From positions 333,250 through 397,249 of the forward strand of contig NMRA01000206.1 of assembly GCA_002633005.1 (NCBI GenBank): 64,000 nt of DNA. Reading direction: 5' to 3'. Position numbers and translations under genes: made by a program. The stretch comes from Phoronis australis (Eukaryota; Phoronida; Phoronidae). Shown piece by piece: positions 27,501 through 39,500 of this stretch. Below the pieces are notes generated by a model. The model had not been told where the DNA came from. It did no database searches and saw only the letters and a list, made by a program, of their open reading frames with translations. Every line of letters begins with the position of its first letter. Within the stretch, counting starts at the first letter, position 1.

Positions 27501-30500
27501 CCCACACTCAGATTGAAGATCAGGTCTTCCAATGATACAATTAATCGCATGGCCAAAGCTGGAAATAATTCACAGACACATTCAGACAGCTACGGTGAAT
27601 TTAATCTCGCAGATTTCAGACAAGAACAAATGCACGCCACAGTTGGGAATTATAACGAACTAGAAAACCGTGAAAACAAAGATTTTTCAAAGCGATTATA
27701 ACCAACACTTCTGTAATAGGAATTTACAGACTCAAAGAGATTTGCAAAATTGTTGTTTTATTTACTATAATAGCTTCTTTTGTCACATACCGTCCGGTAC
27801 AATGCATTTTGACGTTCCCGACAGAACGTACGGAGATTCGCAGGAACATGTGTAGGAACCCTGGGAGTTCACGCACTTCTGGTCACATGATCCCCAGGCA
27901 GTACACTCGTCGTAATCTGGTAAGATAATCGAATAAATTGTTAAACACAGAAAGTTTTAACAAAACCATGTACATGAATACACACACAAGAGAATGCAAT
28001 TATAACTTGCAGAGTCTACATAAAGCAGAGACCACCAGAAGACATGTGGTATGGGGAATGACTATTTAATTATAGCTATTAAAATCATTTTTGTAGTGCA
28101 TGTGGTTGCAACTAAACCGGGGATGAAATCCTTGTACTGTCAGGTACGTGCATTGTCGTGAAATTTTTAACTCCTTATCAAAATATCACAAATCCAATAT
28201 CTTTGATTTCTCAAAAAGTAGAAAAACATGGGCTGCAAGACAGTGTGTACACACCACAGACCGACACTGTTAATAATTGATACTGGAAGGTACTGGGGGT
28301 CACATCATAATACGTCATAGAATTAAGACACTAACATCGTGAGCCCAGCTACAACCATGAATGTGAAGGTCACTACATGAGATGCAGATATGATGAACAT
28401 GTTCGGGTATATTAGCCATAGTCACTCAAGAGAATACCTCACAATTTACGATGACAATTTGTGCAGTAGATCAAGTTTGAGTTGCACACTGGGAAATATC
28501 AAAGATCTCACACATCAATATGATCTTGAGAGTTATGGTCCAAAAACTTAATAAATTTTAAATCGTCAAGAGTTCTAAGAGTAAATCTGTAGAGATGAGT
28601 GATAATTATTATAGTAACCTCTACATGCATACATGCAATTGAGTACAAAGCAGTCTGTATATGGTGAGAATACAGCACCTGAAAGCTGAATGCAGAAATG
28701 GATAGTAAGCCTGAAGCTAAACTTATCAGAAACAAGGAATGTTCAAATTCCATTGCTTTGTAGTCTGTACAATGAACAATTGACTTTATGCTGTTTAAAA
28801 GATCACTTCAAAATCACCCACCAATACATGTCCTGCCATCTGCAGGGTCAACCTGGTACCCTGCCTGACAGGTACACACGCCACCTGTTGGAGTGGGATG
28901 ACACTGATAATCACATGACAAAACATTGCATCTTGAAGTGCCTGAAAGTAAACAGATCATGCATCAGGCACCAGGGTTTACAAAAGGACTTAACAATCAA
29001 GGTTTGACAAACAAGTTTAACATTTTGTGTTTACAAATTCATTCTCTGTCCTCCTTGCTGACATTAGGAGGACACAACACATATTTCACTACCAAAATGT
29101 GAGTAAAAAGTATTATTCTCTATAGTTATTCCGCACAAAAAATATAAACAACATGGTTATTTTCCACATTTCAAAGGCAGATTACCTTTTTGCAAAAAAA
29201 AATTTTGTTTCTTCAAATGTTGCTTATTGACATCTGCACAATACATAATCCATGTTCAATGAAACAGACTAAAATGTTTTGATCGAATCTCTACTTTTGT
29301 AGACAAATTCAAGGAAATATTTTATGTCAGTTACGGGTCAGCTGTGTTGTGTGCTAATAAGTGACAAATCAATGAACATTTCCCAAAAAAATCATAACAT
29401 ACATGGGCAAAACTGGGGTCAATAACTGGGATAAACTATTTCATACATGGAGTATTGTATAAATCTTACAGTTTAATCAACCAGTGAGAGATCTACTGTT
29501 AAAGCGAGATTGATTTCATTTCATGAAATTTCTCAATAAAAATGTATGAATATGAAACTACCGAATTTTTTTACTTTAGAGTTAGCATGGTTTGTACAGT
29601 TCAGTCGTTACAAAATAACATTGAATGGTAAAATATTGTATATTTTCCTCACAGAAGTAGTCTTTGAAAACTAGAATTGGTTTGGTCCAAGATTGAAGAA
29701 TTTTGCTCCTCCGTAACTCTGCCGATAGTGTAGACAAATGATTGATGTGAACTTACCACACGTGATGCCTTCGTCGTCACCACTGGGACAATGTGGCCTG
29801 TTGTCACACACCTGAGACAGGGGAATACATGTCTGATTCACAGGACACAACCATTGGCTGGGAAGGCAGCTCTGCTGGCCACCACCTGAAAATACAAGTA
29901 GTAGCGGATGGACGTGGGACTTTCAAATGTTTCAACAATGTGAGAATATCAAGTTTGAAATTCCAAACTAATAACATCAGATGTTGTTTATGTCATTGTC
30001 AGGCAAGTACGGTAACTCGACAGTTATTTGGCGCAAAAATAATCGCCAAAATTGTCACTATCCATCTTTCAAAATCTGACCAATTTTCTCCAAATAGTGA
30101 AAACTTTACCAAATGTTATTTTATCGTAGTCTACACTGAGTACAAACTATGCTAGAAATAGACTAAAATTATCTTAATCTTTATTTTGAGAGAAATCTAT
30201 TCCCAAACTAATTAGCTTTTGGGCGGATGATGACAATTAAAGAGGACTTTAATTTTCGTCTGCACATGCAGAAACAAACCATATTAACCCAGGGTATCTA
30301 TCAGATGGATGAAATCATTTAGTGATTTGTTTTTAATTCTTTACCACCAACCAACTTTATTGCCAAAGAAATGTTCATCTCTATAATTCTCTTATTGAAC
30401 ACTTGAACATCAACGCATATACATATATATAGATTGTGAAGTGCTAAACTTATATCCTCATCATAGATAGAGAATCTGAATAATCAATTGACCTAAAAAA

Positions 30501-33500
30501 AGACCCCCACCCCACCCTCAAGGGTACCACGCCCTATCTATTGTACCTGTGGAGCCAGGTCATTTCTATCATCACCCTATGAGGCACCAGGTCATATCCC
30601 TCTTGCATAATGTAACAAACACCTGGCTCTGGGATATTTTCTGGACAACAGTTCAGTTACAGAGTGGAGCCAGATAATGTGTTTACAAACTGATTGTATA
30701 TTGTCTCTGATTGGAATGGGCATTGTCAGCTTCATCATACTTGAAGCCCTAAGGCAATCTGCAGAGAACAACAATATCACTTAACAAGAACCTCTTTATG
30801 CAAGCCCTAAGCCTTGAGTATGACTGGGTCCACTTTCTTTCAACCTCTATACTGGCTGCTGGGGTGTTACTGAGGACAGCTTTTCCATTAAGCCTAATGA
30901 ATAGCAACTGGGACAGAGAAGAGACTATACTATGATTCCATAGTTGGCTTCACATCTTTGTTGTTCAATACTGCTTGCTTCATACATTCACAAATCAACA
31001 TTTTCAGTTCTGCTTTGTGTACAAGGGTACAAGTTACTATACAAATGACTGTAAGACAAATAACTTAAAGAGCCAAAAATTTCTTTTTTAAGAAAGTAGA
31101 ATTTTGTTTTTCACAATACTATTTAATTTCTTTCAGAAAATCCTACTTGGATCTGCACTAAATGGCCTCTTGACTGTGTAGTGTGCATAGACTGGTGAAG
31201 CCCCTTAAAATAAAGGAGTAAAAATTCAGCGGGGCCACAGACATGGGGCAAAGTGCAGGAGTTTGTGTTTGGTCCATGCAAAGTCATGAAGGCTCTTACA
31301 GCTTGTGCATTTCCAAGAACACAAAGATGTGAGCCTGAATAATTTGGCTAGCCATCATCTTGCAACATTAGATCTCTTAATGGAAGATAGTTCAACACAA
31401 AAGACAGACTCTGTCCCATAAACATCTAACATCTACATGGCGACAGCAAAATGAAAAACCCTAGTAAAGTTTCTGTGCGACTGCTCAAAACAAAAATCAA
31501 TTTTGTACACTGTTTTGTTTACAATTTGATATCCTGTTTCTTTAAATTGTCTATAACATTATGACAGCTGGATTCTGGAATATTATCATTAAAAGTTTGT
31601 CACCCAAAATATAACACAAAACAGAAATGTTTTTACCTCAACGTGCCCAGTGTACTTTACAGCGCGTCAGCCAGACCTACAATTTTCAATTTCTGTTCGG
31701 TTCACTTTATAAGCAAGTTTTCTTTATTTTTTATACATGGAGGCAAAGGCAATACCCAGATATGACGTATTCAAATTGTGAGAACCAGTACTGCCCATAA
31801 TTCAGTGGAAAAAACTGGTTCTATAAATGTCAGGTGCATTATATCCGCACTTATTACTTTCAATGTATTGAAGTTTCTCACGATATCTAAAGGTTTTAGA
31901 CTTTCATCTAAACTAACTTCATCTCCCAGACTTATGTACACATGTTGAACATAGATGTTACATAACAAGCTGTTATTTCCCTATCTAGATCCCCCACTCA
32001 GTGATTTTAAAATACCATATGCCTTCCTTGCATATTTTGCCCATTCAGGTTGCCATGAATGAAATCTCATCTTTCTAGTTATGGGAATATCTTCAACAAT
32101 TCTGTGCACCAGAATGACTCGCTACGCCAATGTCGCGAAACCACACTCAAATTTGAACAGTGGGAAGTTTTGAAAACCAATCCAGACAGACGTGTTTAAC
32201 GACTCAAAAAAACACCACTTCCCGTGTTTGTACAACAACAAAAATGATATTGTCTAAACATGTGAGGTATAACCAATACCGTACAACAATTCTTGGATAC
32301 AACTGCAGATTGTATACTCAAGGATAATGCCTCTTGTATTTCAGGTTTAAGACAGCTCTGCAAACCCTCCAGAGTCATTATAAATCTAGATCGCAACAAA
32401 AGATGCATGTCTAGCTAGAAGGAAGTAATCTCCGCAGCAGCACCATAAAAAGCTCGCATTACAAAATCAAGCCTTATACAAAAGAAAATGCTCCCAGATT
32501 ACATCTGCAATTTCAATGTTCTATCCAAACCTTTTGATATCACAAGACTGACTACGCAGTTCACTAAAACCCCAGTAGAACATCGATGTGAACTTGTGAT
32601 GTTAAGGTAAAATCTTAAAAATGTAGTACACAATATGGCCGAGAAGTGAAATTTTATTTCATCATTTTTCCAAGAAACATGTGCATCTCCGAGTTGAATG
32701 GTTTTCCACGTTTTGTACCACAACTACCATGAAGCAAAGTTTTGAATGACTGTGGTGCCCCCTATGGACACACTCATAACCAAAAAAGGTTAGCGGGTGT
32801 GCAGTTTTCAGGAACTATGACAANTATGCCTTCCTTGCATATTTTGCCCATTCAGGTTGCCATGAATGAAATCTCATCTTTTTAGTTATGGGAATATCTT
32901 CAACAATTCTGTGCACCAGAATGACTCGCTACGCCAATGTCGCGAAACCACACTCAAATTTGAACAGTGGGAAGTTTTGAAAACCAATCCAGACAGACCT
33001 GTTTAACGACTCAAAAAAAACACCACTTCCCGTGTTTGTGCAACAACAAAAATGATATTGTCTAAACATGTGAGGTATAACCAAGAGTGTACAACAATTC
33101 TTGGATACAACTGCAGATTGTATACTCAAGGATAATGTCCTCTTGTGTTTCAGGTTTAAGACAGCTCTGCAAACCCTCCAGAGTCATTATAAATCTAGAT
33201 CGCAACAAAAGATGCATGTCTAGCTAGAAGTAAGTAATCTCCGCAGCAGCACCATAAAAAGCTCGCATTGCAAAATCAAGCCTTATACAAAAGAAAATGC
33301 TCCCAGATTACATCTGCAATTTCAATGTTCTATCCAAACCTTTTGATATCACAAGACTGACTACGCAGTTCACTAAAACCCCAGTAGAACATCGATGTGA
33401 ACTTGTGATGTTAAGGTAAAATCTTAAAAATGTAGTACACAATATGGCCGAGAAGTGAAATTTTATTTCATCATTTTTCCAAGAAACATGTGCATCTCCG

Positions 33501-36500
33501 AGTTGAATGGTTTTCCACGTTTTGTACCACAACTACCATGAAGCAAAGTTTTGAATGACTGTGGTGCCCCCTATGGACACACTCATAACCAAAAAAGGTT
33601 AGCGGGTGTGCAGTTTTCAGGAACTATGACAAATCCCACCAATTCTGGACGCAACCTGGTTGACACCTGAAATTTTATTTCTTTATTTTTTTCCATAAGT
33701 AACGTCATATAAATGCTGCATCATATTTAAACTTATATCTACCATCTGATGATGATTCTGAGAAATCGTGGGCCTTCAATGCAATATGGTATATGCAGGT
33801 GGAAAATGAAGGAATACATATTTTGCTTATTATTTTTGTGCAAAATTGGTAACATTTTACCGTACGCAGATATTTTCCATATAACGGTCATTAAACTCAG
33901 CATGTTAACACCTAAGCAGTTAGCGATTTTGATTTGACCTATTTAGCACTATACGTCTTCAGTGTTGCCACATTAGAACAAATTCAAGAATCGAACATAA
34001 ACAAATTGCAATGTACTTCAAAAGCTTATTGACAAGTGCAAACCAAAGTGCCTTTCATACTAACGTGGATGCGTCAATGGTTTAGGGAATGTATGAACAC
34101 TTAACTTAAGTGATCGAAGTTAACAGCTCCAAGTAACATCGCAGTTAACAGGTGGATTTAACAGTGCAGCGTCGACGCTGCGTTGCAGTATGAACAGTCA
34201 ACTTCGGTCCTATTGAAGTTTATCGCCAGGTGCCTCTGTTATCGTCAACAATTTAAGGGTACTGTAGTCGCTAATAGTTACTTATATAAGTTTTATGTCA
34301 ATTACCACATGTACATTTTCCCAAATTGTCACATTAAAAAAATCTTAGCGTGCAGCGCTACCTTGCGATTACTTCGATGGTTTAGTTAACTATGCAGTTA
34401 ACGTGGACACTCCACTTATGAAAAGGCCTAAATACTTCCCAAACTCAGATTTCCCCAAGACTTCCTGCAGGATCCAGTGAAAAGATTTGACAATGAATTA
34501 CCATGAATAACAATGAATTCTTATGCAACAGCCAAATGAACTTGGGGTATTCCAACAAACATCAACAATTCCCTCAAGGTTCCCTTACAGAGCCATATCA
34601 ATTACATTTAGGAAAGTCAATATACTGGTTCAGGGGCCTTTTTACTTCACATGTGTTGAATTACATGGATACTCTTACAGTACTTGTGATTCACTGGTCC
34701 TGTATAAGGATTAGGTCAACCTTGCTAGCCTGAAGCCAAACCCAAAAGTTTATTTACCTTGCTAATTACATAACACAAGTCACAGTCAAAAAGAAAGAAG
34801 TCACAACTAAGTTTTGAAATGAAAACACCTCTTGACCCATGACTTATCAATGAAATGGAACAACTTGTCACCACTATGGAGATCATGTGGGCAAATTATA
34901 CATAGTCATGAAAAGTTTACTGATGTAATTTTTTATTCTATTGAATGGTTTAGAAACTTTAGCCAACATTGTTCAGTTTAGGACAGACTGTGGTGTACAA
35001 GTAGAATTTTATTTAGTTAAATTTCTAAGCAAAAGTTATTTTTAAGAAAATCCCATTGGCGTGGTTTGTGCAATAACGTTTGTTATTAAAAACATTTTAA
35101 AACTTCCGAGTATTTGCAGCAACTACATTGAAAAACATGGAAATGCTGTTGCAGCAGTTATAATTGAAGAATTTTTGCTGTAATTCAACTAGAAATTCTT
35201 GACCTATTATCATTAGTGCCGTTTACACTTCAAAAGTTGACAGGGATCAGCTGACATGGAACGAGTTGTTCCAGTGTGTAAACGGGACTGACACGGAGCA
35301 AATTGACACCGCTGTGACAAATTTTGCCACCCGTTTGTGAGGTAGAGCAATTTGCGCCTGAACATCTTGCTCCGTATCAATTATATGTCTAAATGCAAAA
35401 CTGGGGCAAGGTGGAATTCATCTCTACTGCGCTTGCCTAATGACCTACGTGCGGGTTTTTTGTCTCAGCAACTCTCGTCATTTGTAAACCTGCGCGTGTG
35501 TAATCTAGTCTCTCCAGCCTGCAATTTCCGTCTTGCCACGGTTAGTGAGTTGTGTGTGTAAACGACCGCTGGACACGGGACATAATTTGCTCCGTGTCAG
35601 TTGCACCGGGCCAAAAGTTGATGTCTAAACTGGACTATTGTATTTACCATTTGGAGTGCGAATGCTGAAAAGCAAAACGTCCAAGATTATATTCTGTTGA
35701 ACATCTGGTGCTCAACGCAGACACTTCATAAATATAAGTTGGGAGAAATAAAAATGAAATACTCCTTTAAGTTTTAAATCTCTCGAGTTTTGGAGAACAC
35801 AAAGAGGCAACATTCACAATACAAGCAAGGAACTATCTAATAAGGCCAATTTGGGTTTTATCATAGTCCACTTCTGTGGTCAACAGGACACATCAAACAA
35901 ATCTATTTAAAGGTCAGCCTATCAAAAATGTCAGGTCAAAGAAAACATGTTACAAAAGTGGTTGTGAAATTTCACACTTGAACTGAGAGAAATTCCACTT
36001 TTCTTCACAAGGTAAACACGCCCATTAAAATGCAGGACCTTATTGACTTGTCACTGTATTTAGCCAAGTGTCTACAAGGCTGTAGATTTTAACTCAGTAA
36101 AAATAGTATATTTTCTAAAAGTAGAAAGCCTGTAGATTTTGATTTTTGACTTTATACCAATCTTCTATTACTTGGGTCACACGACCATGTCTTTTTAGTG
36201 AAATTTAGCAAAAAAGAAAGGTAAATCTATAGCAAAACAATGATATCAATAATATGACCAAATTTTGTTACCCATAAATATTCAAGATGAAATTTCAAAA
36301 AGCAGTTACAGTTTTCTAAATTATTTTGTTTTCGTTTTGTGCAACTTTCAAGTTTTTTTCATAAAAATCATAAAAGTGCTATTTTTGGATAGCCCCTCAT
36401 GAGCCCCCATTTCATGATAAATCCTTAGCTATTTGACCATACCAGTTGGTTAAAGAGCATTTATTCAATTTTGTCAGCAAGCTTTCGGGCATATTCTTTG

Positions 36501-39500
36501 AACTTTGGGTCTGAAGACTTCAATTTCGAAGGTCATGGGTGAACTGTCTGGCTCAGGTCAAGTGGTCATATGCAAGTAAGTGTCAATTTATTAAAATTTC
36601 CAATTTAAGACAGAGCCTCTCTGCGAGTTAGCACCCACCCCCGATTGCCAGGTGTCAGCTTAAGCGCCCGCGGTATCAACATGAATGTTTACGTTAGTTT
36701 GACTTAGAATTAGAAAGGACAATTTTTGCGATTATTTGTAAGCGGAAAAAAAGGAATTCACCACTGCTAACTTGACTTATTCCACATTAAAGTTCGCAAT
36801 TGTTGGCTTGACCCAATTACAACTGCATGAGATTTAAAAGTATTCAAATCACGAAATGTCTACCAAGACGGCCAAGCAGCTATCACCAAGGAATAAACCG
36901 ACATGACACTGGGCAAACTCATGTCAGACAGTCATACAAAGTGTAAAGATGACTCCATGACAAGCCCTGTCAAGTTTCACCAGTCATAAAAATGCTGATT
37001 GCAGTTCAAATAAAAGGAAACAAACAATAGCTCTGGGAAGAAGACGACACTTATAGAGAAAGTCCTACATCTTTATCGGTATTAAAGGAGGTCACCACAT
37101 CTTTTATGGTGATTGGCTGGGGAGAGATATCACGCATCCACTTGACGGAAAAAATTATGGGATTGCGAGGATCTTGACGAGCTGTTAGCAGCGCATAAAA
37201 AAGAAATGAAATGAACAGCACTACAAAATTCCAGACGACTTGTTGAACTTTGGAGTTGGTACTTTTTGAAAATCTCAAATTGTCCACAATCCAGTCAGGA
37301 ATGAGGCTGAATACCAAAATCAATGAATGAAAAAAATAAAATGACTCTAAATTGTGTTTCGTTTACAAAGTCTTTAAGGAGTACTCACCACTTCCATGTC
37401 AAACAGCAAGTTCCGCACATTCTTAGTTGTTTTTAAACAAAAATAAATCACAAATTTCGATTCTCGTGACAAAATTATTAGTGAGAATTTAATAATAAAA
37501 AAATTGAATATATTCAGAGTTTCTTTTATCGTCCATGACTCATGGCTCTGTTATTCCAACTTACATAACTTCAGTACCAGAAGAGTACCAATAAAAACTG
37601 CAAAGTTAGTTGAACTTTTCCAGCTTCGGTAGTTAGCAAAACTGAAGTTTTTTCAGTTAGCAAACACTGAAGTTATCTCAGTTTTCGGCCAGAAACCCTA
37701 TAGAGGCAGCCGCTGTAATTTTTTCAGATTTTGAGTATTATCTATATTGTCAGGTTATACTGAAATTTGACCAATTTAGGATAAAAATACACTTGCCAAA
37801 ATTTTCCTCATTCCTTATCAAGTCCTTCTAATATTGTTTTGCCAAAAATATGTAATGGAAGGTAACTGGAACAACATTGACTTGATGGCACTTTTTCATG
37901 AGTGAGCAAAAGTTTTAATATTATTGGTTAAGCATGAAAATGGTAAGGCACTTTACCGACTTGTACGTAACCATAATCCCCCCCCCCCTCCGACACTCCC
38001 CCAAGGCCCCAACACCTCCTCCCCGGGCAGAGAAGGCTTATGAATAACAATAGCATATCAAATCAGATCCAGTGTATCAGGAAACCCTGCAAAATAGCTC
38101 CCTAATTATAAAATCAACACACAAAAGTTAACAAAATTTGAGGTGTGACTAGGCATACTGATGTTCAGCAGTTCAATAATTCAACAACCTAGGCACTGCA
38201 AGAATGACTATCAGGCCAGGTGAGGCGTCAAGTATTAAAAGTTATTTGGAGGCCTAGATGTTGTCCTCACAAGGGTTCAAACTCTTCCACAAAGATATAA
38301 TGTTATGAGCTTTGAGAGATTGCAAACCATAAATCTCACAAATTTAGGATACAAACTGGTGGACAATTGTACAAATTCACCAAATGTTATTTAATGACAT
38401 CTACACAGTAAAATCAAAGCTAGCAATAGACTGGAATCGCTTTCCCATTAGAGGTGAAACTTTGCTTTTACCGAAGTTTCGGTAAGTGGGAAAGGTTAAC
38501 TCCGGTAGTTAATCTGCAAGCGAAACTTTGCTGAAAATAGAAGGATTTAAAAGTGAAGCTTCGGTACTCCCTGAAACTTCAGTGCAATGGGAAAGGTCAG
38601 AGCGAAACTTTGGCGAAGTTATCAGAAGAGGCCGCGGCAACGATATATGATCTAATTGTTAATTGCCATAGAAATTGTAAACAGGCAAGAGATGGTTTTC
38701 AATTTACTGCAGAGTTATTTATTGATTGTTAAAGTTAGGGGACACTACAGTTTTTAAAATACCACGGAACTAAGTTGCTAAAAACTAAGAAGTAGTATAG
38801 TTGCAGATGGCATGGCATGGCTTTAGAGCACTTTTTTGTAAAAAAATTACAAAGTCATTTTTTGAAGTTTCAAAGGTTGTAGATTTTATTACAGTTAAAA
38901 GCAATTAAAACGGTTAAAGAAAAGTATGTGAAAATCTCGTTGATTGCAAATATAAAGGGGAACTATACAAACACAAAACAGATCTTTGGGCCTTGAGAGC
39001 AAAATTTGACACAGCTACATTTTTCTTACATAACTTAGTAGTCAAAGACAAATACCACAAAAACACATTAGTCCTTGATATAAAAACTTTTCTCATCGCT
39101 AAATGTTCAATGAAACAGATGTACTTTGGAAATCTTTTTAGTTTTATCAGTACTCGGGGTATTCCTCGGACATAAAATTCAAACAATGGCAAACTGTGTG
39201 TCAAGTTCTCAGCTGTAATCTTCTTTCCTCTTAATTCACGATAGTAACTATAGTTGCATATTGTTTTCACTTACTGGGCATGTCACTGTCATTTTTATTG
39301 CTAAATAATAAAAACCAATCACAATGGAACAACACAATTTCAATCATTTGGCTTAAGCCCAGAAAAAAATTCAGACATGGCTCGAGATTTCAAACATGGC
39401 TCAGAGCTTTTAAAATACGACTCGGAGCTTTTCAAACAAGGCTAAAAAATTTGAAACATGGTGCAACACCATGTTTTAAAACATGCAGAGAGAACACCGA

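Larger units (their letters stand above)
532..29756 (-). other. LRP1 introns 2-34, non-coding remainder
   Basis: Between the listed exons the sequence is AT-rich intron. Apart from the repeats and inverted-repeat elements listed separately I see no further exon. The longer stretches (532-1586, 3325-4405, 6301-7164, 18013-19828, 23168-24509) were read for YWTD, EGF or LDLa coding signals and none was found. Short open frames there lack splice signals or family resemblance. Confidence 0.6.

Noticed and set aside
32499-32723. 74-codon minus-strand frame found identically at 33308-33532
   Set aside because: Apparent conservation is due to the duplicated contig ends, not selection.
37978-38025. 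C-rich tract
   Set aside because: Low-complexity sequence; no regulatory role supportable from sequence alone.
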